Position numbers and translations under genes: made by a program | From: Thozetella sp. PMI_491 | Taxonomy: Eukaryota > Ascomycota > Sordariomycetes > Chaetosphaeriales > Chaetosphaeriaceae | Assembly (NCBI GenBank): GCA_021432635.1 | Contig: MU270133.1 | Coordinates: 1 to 64,000 of the forward strand | Direction: 5' to 3' | Length of the DNA: 64,000 nt | Notes under the pieces: model-generated | Seen by the model: the letters and a program-made list of their open reading frames with translations, nothing else | Told to the model about the DNA's origin: nothing | The model's database searches: none | Part shown: piece after piece, positions 24,683 through 36,423 of the stretch | Layout: each line of letters opens with the position of its first letter | How positions within the stretch are numbered: position 1 is the stretch's first letter

Positions 24683-26609
24683 GACGGCCAGGAGCCAGCT
24701 GGGCAGGGGCTCTAAGTAGGATCACACCAGACGCTCGAATCTATTAGCAAATACAGTTAATGTTTGCCTAACACTAGGTGGGCTTTCGTGTACGGCACAA
24801 TTCTTGAGACAGGACTGCCGAGCGAGACCTTCATGCTGTCGTACTGTGACGTTGTTTCAAGATATTCCCCTAGTTAAACTGAGTAGGTTGAACATAAATC
24901 AGATAAAATCACGGAAATAAGATAAACATGATCAATGTCAGCAAGAATTGGCCGAATTTTCTTAGTATCGAGGGGATGTTTTCTTCGTTAGTATCTCAGC
25001 TGCTTTACTCATAGGTGAGTTATGCTTCCAAGGCTTGGGTCACTTGGACTTCTTGTAGGCTACGACAAAAAAGGCAAGGTGATAAATAATAATGCAGCAT
25101 AAGTAAAATCAAACGCGACACGAAAAAACCGATATATCCAGTCATGTTCCAACTCCGTATCTCTGAGAAAAGTCATATTGCTTAGACTTCGGTCGCCTAG
25201 ACTTTCCTTTTGCTACGACACAAAAGGAAAACATGAAGTGAAGCAAAGCTATAATCACCGGCAACAATGAAAAAAAAAAAATCGAGCTGCACAGGGTTCG
25301 AACCTGCAACCTTCAGAGTAGGTTTAACCGAAATCTGACGCGCTACCATCTTTTGCATGTTAGAAGGTTGATTTTTTGTAAGAACATCAGGTTGTACATA
25401 CTGCGCCAACAGCCCTCTTTATCCGGGCGGAGGATGATGAAATCGCCGAATTTCGATTCTCTTGAACTCATTCTCATTTGGTGTCCATTCCTCACTGAAC
25501 CTTCCCCGGCTGTAACAGGGTGTGATGGGCTTGGTCTGGTGCCGAGCTATTTTCGGTGCCCGAGTTGTTTTCGATACCCAAGGTACCGGGATACAAGCCC
25601 ACCGTACACAATAAAAGCGGGCCAGCCAAATCGACCATATCCTGTGTCAGACGCGCTAAACCAGGCGGATCTGTCTAACTACGGACTGACGCTCATTCTT
25701 TGTCTTCGATCCAAGTATGGAACTTGCTATTGTGTTGATTGTAAGCCCGATAGTTTGTTGTCTAAGCTCACCTGTTGTCCGTCGGCCTCTGTGGTATATC
25801 GACCAACGATGGTGTGTACACTTGGTGTTCGCCGATGGTTTTGACATAAACTGAGGGAATAGCATCCACGGCGCGAGCGAGTCAGATTTCTTCCGACGTT
25901 TTTCAATTTTACAGCTATTGCTAGTGGTTTGCCATAGGGTGCTAGATACAATAGATAGTAGCTTCTACGCTGGACACTAGTCTTCCGTGCGGCAAGTCGC
26001 TAAGGAGATGCTGAGAGAAACAGCTTTTCAGGATCGCTATGCCAAAGACAAAATAGATTGTACCTACTATGTTAGACTTCTATCGTCTAATTAGAAAGGA
26101 TTGCTATCAAGGGAACTCCCTTCGCCACTCAATTACTTCACCTGTATCGATCATCCCATACCCTCCCTATGCATACAGCTCATACGAAGATCCAGCTCCT
26201 AGTCACTGTATGCCACTCGTCCTCTAACGGGTAGTGAGCGGTTGCTTAACAATCCGTGACCAAGATGAATGGTTCTAGGACTCAAGCAACCAAATAATGA
26301 GCCTTTGAGAGGAGAATCTCTAGATGTCATCTCAGCACTAGGAAGAATCATTACAGTGCCCGTGTATCCCTTTGGATATCTGCAGGTCGATTCAGTTTTT
26401 ACATATGCCGCTGCCGCCGCCGCCGCAGCAACAGTATTGGCCTTGGATAGTTTGGACCGAAACCCTGGTCACCCTGTCGAGAAGCCAGTTGTGGCAGTGG
26501 CGGCATATAAGAGAGACAAGGCCAAGAGACCAAGGCCTACTATTTGCTTTTTCTCGACATAAATTGCTATTTACACGAAGGAGAGCGACTGTTCTCATGC
26601 CGTGTCCAT
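24683..26609. other. AT-rich spacer without a protein gene
   Basis: About 1.9 kb between the hydrolase and the cellobiose dehydrogenase stop. It is visibly richer in A/T and TpA than its flanks and has no supportable coding frame. A damaged tRNA-like element lies at 25270-25358. A decayed transposon is possible, but no terminal repeat or protein remnant is recognisable. Confidence 0.5.
25270..25358 (-). pseudogene. tRNA-like element with intact 3' half and Pol III terminator
   Basis: Read on the minus strand, the element has an A-box-like TGGTAGCGCG (25339-25348), an anticodon-type stem TCAGA/TCTGA (25334-25338 and 25313-25317), a perfect B box within GGTTCGAACCC (25294-25304) in a T arm, and directly after it a run of twelve T (25270-25281), a normal RNA polymerase III stop. 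The anticodon loop is 16 bases; with a 9-base intron after position 37 the anticodon would be TCG (Arg), which is inference. The 5' acceptor strand expected to pair with GCAGCTC is missing, and the 5' D-stem strand is AAAA instead of pairing with GCGC. It is therefore probably a pseudogene or the head of a decayed SINE. Confidence 0.55.
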
Positions 26610-29569
26610 TCACTCACACACCGACGATTCCTTGCTCTTCCACGCGCAGGTGAGGCCTGCGGCGCACGAGAAGGAGCCCTTGTGAGCAATACCACCGCAC
26701 TGGGCACCCTTCACACCCAGGACGGGGGCAGGGAGCTTGAGTAGACGCTCGGCGGCGTGCTCAGAGGCGACAACGAAGTAGGCCGACGGGTTCGTGGTGA
26801 TCATGCCGGGGAAGATACCGGCGTCGATCACGAACAGGTTGTCGGTACCGTAGACCTTGGTGTCGAGATCGACGACGGCCGTGCCGTTGCCGCTGCGTCC
26901 ATCGTCGAGTCCGAGCTTGTTGGTGCCCATCCAGTGGTTGGCGCGACGGTTGGAGTACGAGACGATCATCTGGTGGAAATTTTAGTGGAGATTAAGAGAT
27001 GGAGAAGACGTGGCAGCCAAGACTTACGGTGTCGATGAACGAGGTGGCGTTGGTGGTAGAGTTCGGGTAGGTGTATGTCAGGTTGGCAACCTTGGAGAGG
27101 GCGCCCTGAACGTTGATCAGGGACTGAATGACAGCTTCCTTGTCATGTGGGTCGTTCAGGTAGGGAAGGGTCGAAACGACGGTGTCAAGGTTCGGCGTGA
27201 TGGTCATGCGACCACGCGAGGTCGAGCCACGGCCGAGGTACTGGCTCAGGGTCATGGCCTCTGTGAAACCATACTTGTTAGTGTCTTGGCCAATATGGGT
27301 CCAGATGGCGATGCTTACTTCCGCTGGGGGTACCGGCGGCACCCTCAACACGAGCCTGCCACTGGAACTGACGGACAACGCCATCAGATCCCTTGATCTG
27401 CTCCCAGAAGCTGTATTACATGTCAGAAGGGCTGAGTCAACTTAAGGATGAAGGGAGCTTACATGGGTCCAATGTTTGGCGCTGCTTGGGCGAGAATGCC
27501 TGTCCGGTTGCCTAAGAGATAGTCAGTATACTGACGAGTGCCAAAATCTACGAGTATATTTACCAAGGTAGGCATCCTTGTCCGACTCGGTAACGTTGGT
27601 CCAAGCCTCGTAGAAGTCGTAGAAGACGACGTTGGGGTGGGTGATGACGGTATCGGTCTGCCAAATCCGTTAGTCGCGTCTACACGCAGCGCGGAGTCCT
27701 GGGTACTCACGTTGACATGGTCAACCAGGTTGTAGCCAATTGGGAGGTTGATCCACGAGCTGTTGCTGATCATAGTCTCGCTGTCAGACTCCGAGTTCTG
27801 CACGACAGCCAGCTGGTCGGCCGGGCCGATACCACTCCTGAAGAGAATCTTAGGGCTTCCAAAGGCGCCGGCGGACAAGATGACTCGGCCGCTGATGTTG
27901 GTGATGTTGACCACGCCAGCATATCCGCCGTCCCGGAAGGCTTCAACCTCAACACCGGTGATGTGTCCGCCGTTACGTAGAACACGCTTGACCGTGGTGT
28001 TGGTCCACAGCTTGAAGTTAGGCCGGCTGCTGGCGGAGACGAGGTAGGTCGCCAGGGGCCCGCCGCGCTCGCCATTCGAGTACATAAAGGGGCTGTGCGC
28101 AAAGGTGCGGTTTTTCTCGTCGGGTGACTCGTTCGCAGTGACCTGCTTCCAGCCGGCATCCTTGAGGCCGCCGGCTAGCACTTCGAAACCCTCCTGGAGG
28201 TATCGCTTGCCATCCATTGAAGGGTGGTCCGTGCCGGGGATCCGGCCGAAGACGCGCTTGACCGCATCGGCGACGTCCTTGTACTTCCAGCCATCAGGGA
28301 ATATGTAGTCCCAGTCAAGGGAGTATGGCTGTGGCATGGAGATTAGCCTCTTGCACCCCACAGGATGTATGGCATTGGCTTACCTTCCACCAGAGGCCGG
28401 CGTTGACGGCAGTACCGCCGCCGAGGACGCAGCCGGCCATCTGGTCCGTGTCAGTGCAGGCAATGCCACCGGCGTCGACCCAGATCTGGTTGCAGAGGCC
28501 AGGGACGTCGAATCGAGTCAGGTTGGTTCCGTCCAGCCAGTGAGGTTTCAGAGTACCGCCCCAGCGACCCGAGGACACAGGGCCCTTCTCGATGAGCAGC
28601 ACGCTCTTACCCGCCTCGCTCAGCTTGTCGGCAATGGGGATACCGCCCGCGCCGGAGCCGACGACGATGTAATCGTAGGTCACTCCCGTAGGAACCGGGA
28701 CGGCCGAGATGGTGGCGGTCTCGAAGCCCTCACAGTTACCGGTGACCGTCTTAGTGGCCTTGGCAGCGTCGACGGTGTAGGTTGGGTCGACAGAGTTATT
28801 AGACAGGCTAGCAGACCAGATGTTCATCCCGTTGTTGTGCTGCGAGAGGGTGATGAAGTCTGGGCACTGCGCGTTGCCGGGGGAGGGATAAGCCTGCACC
28901 CAGCCGAGCACGAGTTGCTTGGAGCTGGTGGCTGCTACACCAACCTGGCCGCCGTGGCTCCATTGCAGGCAGTTCTGGCAGCGGAAGACGAGCGAGAAGT
29001 GATTGGCGGTGATGTTGGACGAGATCTGGGTCAAGGTCGCGTTGCCCTTGTACACCTGAGGCATCGAGTAAGAGGTGGCGAAGCGGAAAGAGGTCAGAAT
29101 GGTGTTGTTGTACGGCCATGCCACTATGAGCAGCGAGTTGGTCATGGCACCACCGAGGGAGATACCGCACCAGCCTGTCGTGCCATTCTTGATCGCGCAG
29201 TTCTGTACGAATTAGCATGCGTTCGCGTGCGGCGACTCGCCAGGCTTCATGGAGACTGCTCACTAGGTAGCCGATGAACTCGTGCGCATTGGTAGTCAAC
29301 GCATCGGGGGGCAAGGAGACACCGAACGTAAGACCTCCAGCGGTGTTTGGACCTTCGCTGTCGCCAATTGGTGGCGCATCAGGGACTGACCAGGTGTCAA
29401 AGGTGATCCCGCTGCTGGGCTCCTTGAACTTGACCGGGGCGGACTCCTGGGCGATGGACGACGGAAGCACTGATGGCCAGTTAGTCTATGGCTGTCCCGC
29501 AAGGGTGCTAAACGACTTACAAGGTGCCAATGCCACGAGGGCGGCTAGGAAGCGAACGGCAGACCTCAT
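26610..29569 (-). CDS. Cellobiose dehydrogenase (cytochrome + GMC flavodehydrogenase + CBM1-like tail)
   Basis: This secreted enzyme oxidises cellobiose and can pass electrons to lytic polysaccharide monooxygenases. Nine exons give 839 residues: 29521-29569, 29264-29469, 28384-29202, 27711-28328, 27564-27657, 27463-27511, 27319-27410, 27028-27260 and 26610-26969. Residues 1 to about 22 are a signal peptide. The cytochrome domain (about 25-245) has probable haem ligands Met105 and His207, whose spacing is like the known Met/His pair. The GMC domain starts at YDYIVVGSGAGG (about 261-272). His732 in RANHWMG and Asn780 in ITTNPSAY are the expected catalytic pair. The tail (about 806-839) has CBM1 cysteine spacing (Cys811, 822, 828, 838) but no aromatic binding residues and almost no linker. 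All eight introns are 51-61 bases. Confidence 0.93.
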
Positions 29570-31598
29570 CTTGCCGTTCAATGGGGGTCGATGCAGATGC
29601 TACGATGGGCCAACACTTGTCGACTCGACTCGGCTCGACTCTACAAGTAGCAAAGAGGACTCGTCCCAAGGCACCTCCTCTGAGGAGGAGACTCCCCTTT
29701 AAGGTGCTCGCGTCAACATTTGCCTATATTGTGCGCACCCCGCCGCGAGGGGTCCTTGGGTTGCTGCCAGGGTTCTAGGGGAAACTAGGAAATCATCCGT
29801 CCAAGGCCACGCCGAGCCGTGCAGGGCGAGGAGAAATAAAGCGCCGGCACGCAGGGTAGGCGGGGACGGTTGTCCGAGAGGACGGCTCGATATAGGGAGG
29901 ATTAAGCATCTGGGGAAAAATGGAGACAGGAGCCGGTTGCTGGGAACGCTGGGACGAACAGAAAAACCCGGGGAAGCGGCGTCCATCTTCACGCCTGGCC
30001 TGCCACGAGGTGCTCATCTCCACCTCGGGAAGTTCGTCACGACGGCCAGAGAGATTGGAGAAGCATCAGCATGCAGGCGAGCAGTGAATCTCCAATAACG
30101 GCCGAGCCCGGCACTTGAGGCTGAATTGGGACGACGAGCTTCTCCAAAGGGGCCCTATAGCTCGATATGCAAGAGCATGAGATATCCAGCCGCTGTGATT
30201 GGTGGCATCCCCTGGCCTCAGCCGCCGCTTAAACAGCAGTTCTGCCGCGCAGTGGTGCGTCACGGATATATATTTCGATTATTGAGTCCCTGAGAGACGG
30301 TCCCGGACTCCCGGTGCTTCCCCCTCCCTCGCTAACCGCCTCGCCATCCAACGCTTCGGCGCTTCGCCACTGCAGGCGAGCGAAGTGAGGGGAGAATGGG
30401 GTTGGCGTGTGCCTGCAGGCTTGCCTGCGATGCCCGCAATCTGTGTCTGGTTCCCCTGCGGAGGGAAGTAAACAAGCCATAGACGGCAGTTCGGGCGAGA
30501 TATGGTTCGCTCGGATCATGGGCCCAGGTTCCGCTGCCGAATCCTTTCGCCATTCCTTACCCAGGAAGACGCGGCACATGGTCTCCGCCTCTGGAAGCGG
30601 CTTACGACTCTTGACGGCCCATACATGCTGGTGGATAAAACTGAGAAGCCCGGCGAGGCGAGATGCGCTTAGCGATAGCGCTGATCCTGAGAGGCGATCA
30701 ATTGGTGGGATCCCGCTGTGAAGTCCCTCACTTGCCAGCCGGTTCTGGCCAAATCGACCCGGAATACCTTGGCACGCTCGAGATTGCGAGCAAACCATGG
30801 TCGAGATAGCTTGGGGGAGACCGTAGCATGCGAGTACACCAGGGGGTAACCCGGCCGAGCGGCTTTGACATCCAGAAGCGGGCCGAGTCCATTGCCGCTG
30901 CTGATCCTTCGATCCACGTGCCAAGCATGAAGAGCGGCTCCAAACCGCTGGATGAGGTCAAGTTCAGATGCCAATGGAGGGATCGGCGTTCGAAACGGGA
31001 GAGACGGTAGAAGCTGGAGAGAATGTTCTGCGCTGAGAGGGTTAGGGTCTACACCAACTAGCCACTCCATCTGCACCGGAGGAATAGTGCTGCTGCAGGC
31101 ACCGACTTAGTCAAGGGATCTAGCTAGCGGAAACCAAACAGCCCATCAAATAAATTGTCCGTCTTGTCAGAATTCCTAATCATAATAGTGTTTCATTTTC
31201 GGCGATTTTAGATACAAAGTGGCACCTCCTGCCAGCTCCTTCGCGAGTGATCACTGCAATGTTACACAGCGAGACAGGCTCCAGAGCGGATATTCTGGCT
31301 TCCACCTATCACGCCACTATTTTGGTACCGAACAACAGGCCCGTCCGAAAGAGAGAGAATATGCCACAAATCTTCTCTCGTTCCAGACTTGTTATCATGA
31401 GCCAGTTACGTGCCACCAAGGCACAGCATATCTACTAGCAGACTTGGCGTCACCCAGATCCACAAGTTTCCCCTGGTCGGACCCCTCCAAAATGTGACGT
31501 TATTGGGAGTCGAGAAGTCTGGCCCCCTTCAGCAACAAGCATCGCCCCGACAGCATCCTAGAATACCCACATATGGTATCTTGTTCCGCAATCTCGTA
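29570..31598. other. 2-kb upstream region of the cellobiose dehydrogenase gene
   Basis: It holds the dehydrogenase promoter and the 3' flank of the GNAT gene. Minus-strand open frames of 135-231 codons occur at 30229-31076, but they overlap each other, have no recognisable domain and lack clear splice signals, so I do not call a gene. Confidence 0.5.
29724..29743 (-). promoter_or_regulatory. Possible cellobiose dehydrogenase core promoter (TATA-like and CreA-like motifs)
   Basis: About 155 bases upstream of the ATG, the minus strand reads aatata followed by agg (TATA-like). Just upstream of that is GCGGGG (29738-29743), which fits the carbon-catabolite repressor consensus SYGGRG. Both motifs are short and occur by chance. 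Their order and distance are reasonable for a catabolite-repressed cellulolytic gene. Confidence 0.3.
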
Positions 31599-34597
31599 TC
31601 AGGGACTCGAGCACGGAGTCTCGTGGCAGTTGTGCTCAAATACCACCATATCATACCAGGCGGGGCGACGACGGGGGCGCTCGATGGTGCGGACGACATG
31701 AGAAAATCTTTGAGGCATGAGAGCGAAAGAAAACTTGTCTCGGAGAAGAGGCTCCAGCCACACAAGATCCTCATCGCCTTCGCTCTCGTCAATGTGGCGC
31801 GGGCTTCCTCCACCACCCTCCTGCTCCTTGCACTTCAAGAAGTAGTTGATGTACACCTTGCTAAAGGTTTTGTGTCGCTTAAGGCCTGGAGCAAGAGTAC
31901 AGTACTCTGGCTTCTTGTCGAGATCTGAAAAGTGGTATCTGAACTTTGGCTTATATCGAGTTGATATGGTAGACAAAATCTTGTCCATGAGGCAGGAGCC
32001 AACATTGTTCCTGCGCTGGGCATCCCGCACAAACATGTGCAGGGAGACCGCCGTCCGGGCAGAGCCTTCAAGACTACCAGCCAAACCGGGGCTCCAAGGA
32101 GCAAGGTAGGCGAAACCAAGTAGCTCCTCCCGAGTGAATAGGGCAGACCTGGTGGGCTGAGTATCAGGTTGGGTCAGGTTTGATGGCAACCCCTCGGCGG
32201 CGACCACGAAGGGCATGTCATAGTTATGGGCATTCCGTAGAATAGTTCTGAACTCATTGGGCGATACAATTTCCGTGTCGAGAGCCTGGCTGCCATGCTT
32301 AACTTCCCAGTTGTAAATTTGAGCAATGCCATAAAGGTCGTGCTCGTCAGCCGGCCGTAGGTAGCAAGATACGCCCAGTGCAAACGGATCTTTGCGCCGT
32401 TTGGTCTTCCGGGGCTGGGAATCAGTAATAATAACTCCTACGTGATGGCTATGAGGCTTTTCCTCCATTGAATTGGGTTTGGCAGCCAGGTTTCCCACAT
32501 TCTCGTCGAGGAAACTGTCAGTCATCTGCTTCAAACCACCTCGGATCTTCGCTGCAACTAGCGTCGCGCTGTAGTTTTGGCGGCGGAAATTGGCAGCCAT
32601 CTCCTCGGCGGTGTTAATGACCAAATCCGAAGTATCGACCATGGTGTCTGGAACATTGACGGGAGCCATCAAGTCGCCTGTTCCGACGTCGACGTCGCAG
32701 GTCCAATGCTCGGTTATCTGTTGTTCAAGAAAGCTCGCCAAAGGTCCATCTGCACATTTATAGAGCCAGGCGCACACGATTTTGTGGTTGTCTGATCGGT
32801 TTGGTCCGAAGTCATCCTCGTCGCTATCCCAATTTCCGTCGCTCTCAGTGACCTCGGTATCACTCTCGGTGATGCTGGGCGATGCTTTGTCGGCCTGCTG
32901 CTTGTTTCCGGGCGCCCGAATGGGATCTACCCCTATTTGCGGCGAATTCTTTAGCTTGACATCAAGATCCAGACCATTGGTGGGATATTTCTTGTCTCTG
33001 GCAGGACTGGCAGGAACAAAGGACTGAGCCAGTGGCGGGAGGTGGCCGTGGTATGGAGGAGACAGGTTGGAGTTCCCTAGGCAGCGGTCAGCATTTGGCT
33101 GGGTGTTATATTTTACAGTTTAGCTCGTGACATACCTGGTGTTCTACACTCAAATAGTCTGCCATTCTTGCTCTGAAGTATGCTTTCCTTCACATTTGAT
33201 GGATCGACAGACTTTGAGGCATGTCGAGAACTATCTAGTCCGGACTTCCTTGGGAGCTTGCGCGTGAACGTCGGATTACCTGGGGTAGAGGAGTTCACAA
33301 CTCTCGTAATCGGGCCAGTCATTGGAGATATCAGAGAACCTGCGTCTCTATGTTGCACAGATATCCTATCAGAGGATACAGGAGGCTTCCAGGCATCCTT
33401 TTGATCCAGTGGTGCAAATTTTCGAGTCGGTCGAACGTTCATGAGAGCGCCTGGCTCAGCATCAGCCTCTCGGAAGCTTGAATAGTGCGTTTCAGTGCCT
33501 TGTTCGACAGTCTCGGAGATTCCTTTCTCCATCGAGTGGCTGCGTTCCGCAAGCGGCTGGGGGGAAATATGGTGATTCAGGGGCTTTTTGGTTGACGTTG
33601 TCTCATAAGTTGAGAGAGTTCTTCGCGGAACGTCATTTTTGCGACCAATTTCCGGCTTCACTGTATGATCAAGTCTGGTGAAAGATGGTCCAGAGCTGGT
33701 TGGTTCTCCAGAGACAGTGAGTGAAACTACCCTCTTTGCAGGAAGCTGCACCGACAGCTGCCAGCTTGTGGCAGGCTTGTCCCAATTCTTAGGGTCCTCT
33801 GGCTCCCAGCCAAGGATTGCCCGTTTCTCCAGTTGGTGAGCGTTAGATAGACGCCAGTCTTTTGCTGGCTCACCCCAGTTAATGGGATCTTCCGAATCCC
33901 AAACGGCCTCTGCTGCCAATACCGGTGACATCTTTTGGCCTGAATCGCCACTTGGAAGGGGAGAGAGGACGGTGCCCTTGGTTGTGGGTCTGTATAAAGT
34001 ATCTGGAGGGATATTAGAGCAAGATAGGCCTCCAATGGTAGAGAACTCTTGGGTACCTTGGCCATGTGCAGCAGGCTTGGCCTCTGTCTGAAGAGTCTGA
34101 GCACTGAGAGATAGATCTCTTGTGGCGAAGGAGGAACTTCTTTTCTTCAAGGCAACTGGATTCGCTGGATTAACGTTCTCGGCTTGGGCCAAGGGAGTTT
34201 CGTAGCAGCGAGGAATTTGACTTGAGGGTGAGGTAAAGAGAGACCCGACCTCTTTCTCGACTGCCGTGCTCTTTTGATGCGATGAATACGACGTATTTGT
34301 GACTCCCACTCCCACTGTGTTGCCCTGATTTAAGTCCCAAAGATAGGGCAAGACACCCTCAAAAGGTGGGACATGCAGTGTGGGAATTCGTGGAGTTGTC
34401 TCTGGTTGGATCTCAAAAGCACTGGCTATATGCTCCGTACTGTAAAATCGTTGTCCGGATACCATCGAGATTTCGTTCTCAGTGGCGAGGCCAGCCTGGA
34501 GCAAGAAGAGATTAATTAAGTCGTTGCTGTCTATAGATCGCGGTGGCTTGCCACCAGAACGGACATCGTCCTCGTCCTGAGAATGTCCGGGAGACAT
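31599..34597 (-). CDS. Large fungal protein with C-terminal GNAT acetyltransferase domain
   Basis: Two exons, 33136-34597 and 31599-33076, joined by a 59-base intron, give 979 residues from the first ATG (MSPGHSQDEDDVRSGGK). Residues 1 to about 580 are polar, Ser/Thr/Pro-rich and probably disordered, with two similar WDSEDPINWGEPAKDWRLSN / WEPEDPKNWDKPATSWQLS repeats near 265-310. A second part begins near 585 (CAWLYKCADGPLASFLEQQ). From about 745 to 900 the sequence resembles a GNAT fold of the phosphinothricin-acetyltransferase type: CYLRPADEHDLYGIAQIYNW, then LLGFAYLAPW and SLHMFVRDAQRRNNVGSCLM, the likely acetyl-CoA loop. The tail is charged. Substrate and cell location are unknown. Histone, protein or small-molecule acetylation are all possible. 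Confidence 0.75.
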
Positions 34598-36423
34598 CTT
34601 GAGGATCGGTCGTGTGATCAAACCCAAGCACTCCGGGATATGAAAGGCATGGAGAATTTGATGCTGCTGGCGTAGAAAATACAAGGCGATTAAGGCGACC
34701 CTGAAGGTAGATCGTTAGATAGGTATTCGATGGAAAGGGTGTGGGGTTCTTCTTTTTTTTTTAAAAAAAAAAAAAAATAGTAACGTGCACAGTGGGTGAC
34801 CCAGGAAGTAGTGGGAAATGGAGGATAGTGGGGAAGGGTAGGGTCTGGTTCGTGAAAAGAAGGCGTTGGAAGTTGTAACGAACTCAAAGAGAACACCGCC
34901 ACAAGGATGTATGAAATTGGGAGGATGTAGTGGTATTTAACTGAGAAAATGAATAGACCGGAAATCTGTACCGTACTGGGTCGACTCGTTGTCTCTCAGA
35001 TGCTACGAGGGCAGGCGACGTTGAGATCTTGAGATGGCCTTGTGATGTCAACTATCGTTGGCAGAGGCGTTGGACAGATTCCACTAGTAGGTTGAAGTTA
35101 TGACTGTAGTTGCTGTTTGCGAGTATAAGGATCTTATCGGCTACCGTCTAGAGGACTTCGGGATGAAGGTTGAGCGTGGAGGGTCTAGGATCGAGTGGCG
35201 GTAGGAGTTTGACCAAAGATCGATCTCCTATAGTAGTAGTTCCATGTACTAGAAATGGAAATCCACCAGGAAATGCGAGCAAACACGGGAATGCTGATGT
35301 AGAATGGAGATCCGAGAGAAAGCTGGATCGGGGGCTGAGGATATCGGGTGAGAAAAATTTAAAGTTCCTCAATAGCTTAGAACGTCCAAACCCCGAGCTC
35401 TCAGGCTGAGATTGGCCGCAAAATGGAGAGATTTGAGCGCGGGGCTGGGTGGAAAACGCAACTCGGAAAGGGAGGAACGAGACCGCTCTTGCTGGATGGG
35501 GTGGCTATTGCCCCAACACAGTTCCTCGACCTACCTACCTTGGTTGTCTTGGGTATTTGAACATGTCACAACGCCTGAGGCTTAGAGAAATTTTGAGGCT
35601 TCACTATATCTTATTCTCTCCCTATAATAGCAATTACAGAACCTCCTAGGTACTCCGAACTCTAGATAAAATATGTACATGGAACTAGGCAACGGGGCAG
35701 GGGAAACATTTGGCAACTCTGCCGGTCTTGTGCCACAACATCTAACAAATTTAGACTGTTACGGTATCATACAGGTATCCCAGATAGAGCTGCCTTAAAG
35801 TAATCAGTGACGCCGTCTTCGTTGAAGTAGCAGTCTCGAACTTCCCCGGTTAGGTAAAGCTATCTACCTAGTCACCAATGACGGATGAAGTGGCAAGTGC
35901 AGCCGGATGAACTGGCTACAAACTCTGATCAATAATTTATTTTCAAGTTATATGGCAGCTTTAAGCGGAAAACACCAAACTTCTCATCCAATGGTAGTAA
36001 ATAGGGAACCTGGCAGCGGGGTGAGCAAATAGCTGGACTTACTGTGATCGCTGCCTCGGTCCTTTGTTGTGTTGACGCCCCCCTGACGAACTGCATGATG
36101 GACGTTGTTGCCCAGAGCCCCTCCCCACCCCGCATAGCAAATTACATAAGCGCCTTCTCCTTCGACACCACCCATTAAACTTAGCGACCACGCCTTGTGA
36201 AAAAGATCAGGCAGCCAGGCAACAGAATTCTGTAGGCACGACAGAATGTGCATTGGACCGTTGGTATAAATAACTGCCCTTAATACTGCCTTTTGGGCGA
36301 CCAGAATGACACTCTCCCTTGAGCTCTGCCATTGGATTCCTTCGTTAGTAGCAGGGCTACTGCACATTCACCTAAACGATCCATCCATCCCTCGATAACT
36401 CGGGCGGCTACCAAACAACAACC
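34598..36423. promoter_or_regulatory. Divergent intergenic region between the GNAT gene and ARL2
   Basis: About 1.8 kb separates two divergent starts. A T-then-A homopolymer tract lies at about 34752-34777, some 160-180 bases upstream of the GNAT ATG. No gene is supported, although several short frames exist. Confidence 0.5.
34752..34777. repeat. T-run followed by A-run (self-complementary poly(dT)-poly(dA) tract)
   Basis: A stretch of about ten T is followed directly by about fourteen A. It can exclude nucleosomes or form a hairpin. It sits in the presumed promoter or leader of the GNAT gene. Confidence 0.85.

Noticed and set aside
30229-31076. Overlapping minus-strand frames upstream of the cellobiose dehydrogenase
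   Set aside because: No domain, no matching splice signals, and two frames overlap with equal weakness. Probably chance frames in promoter DNA.
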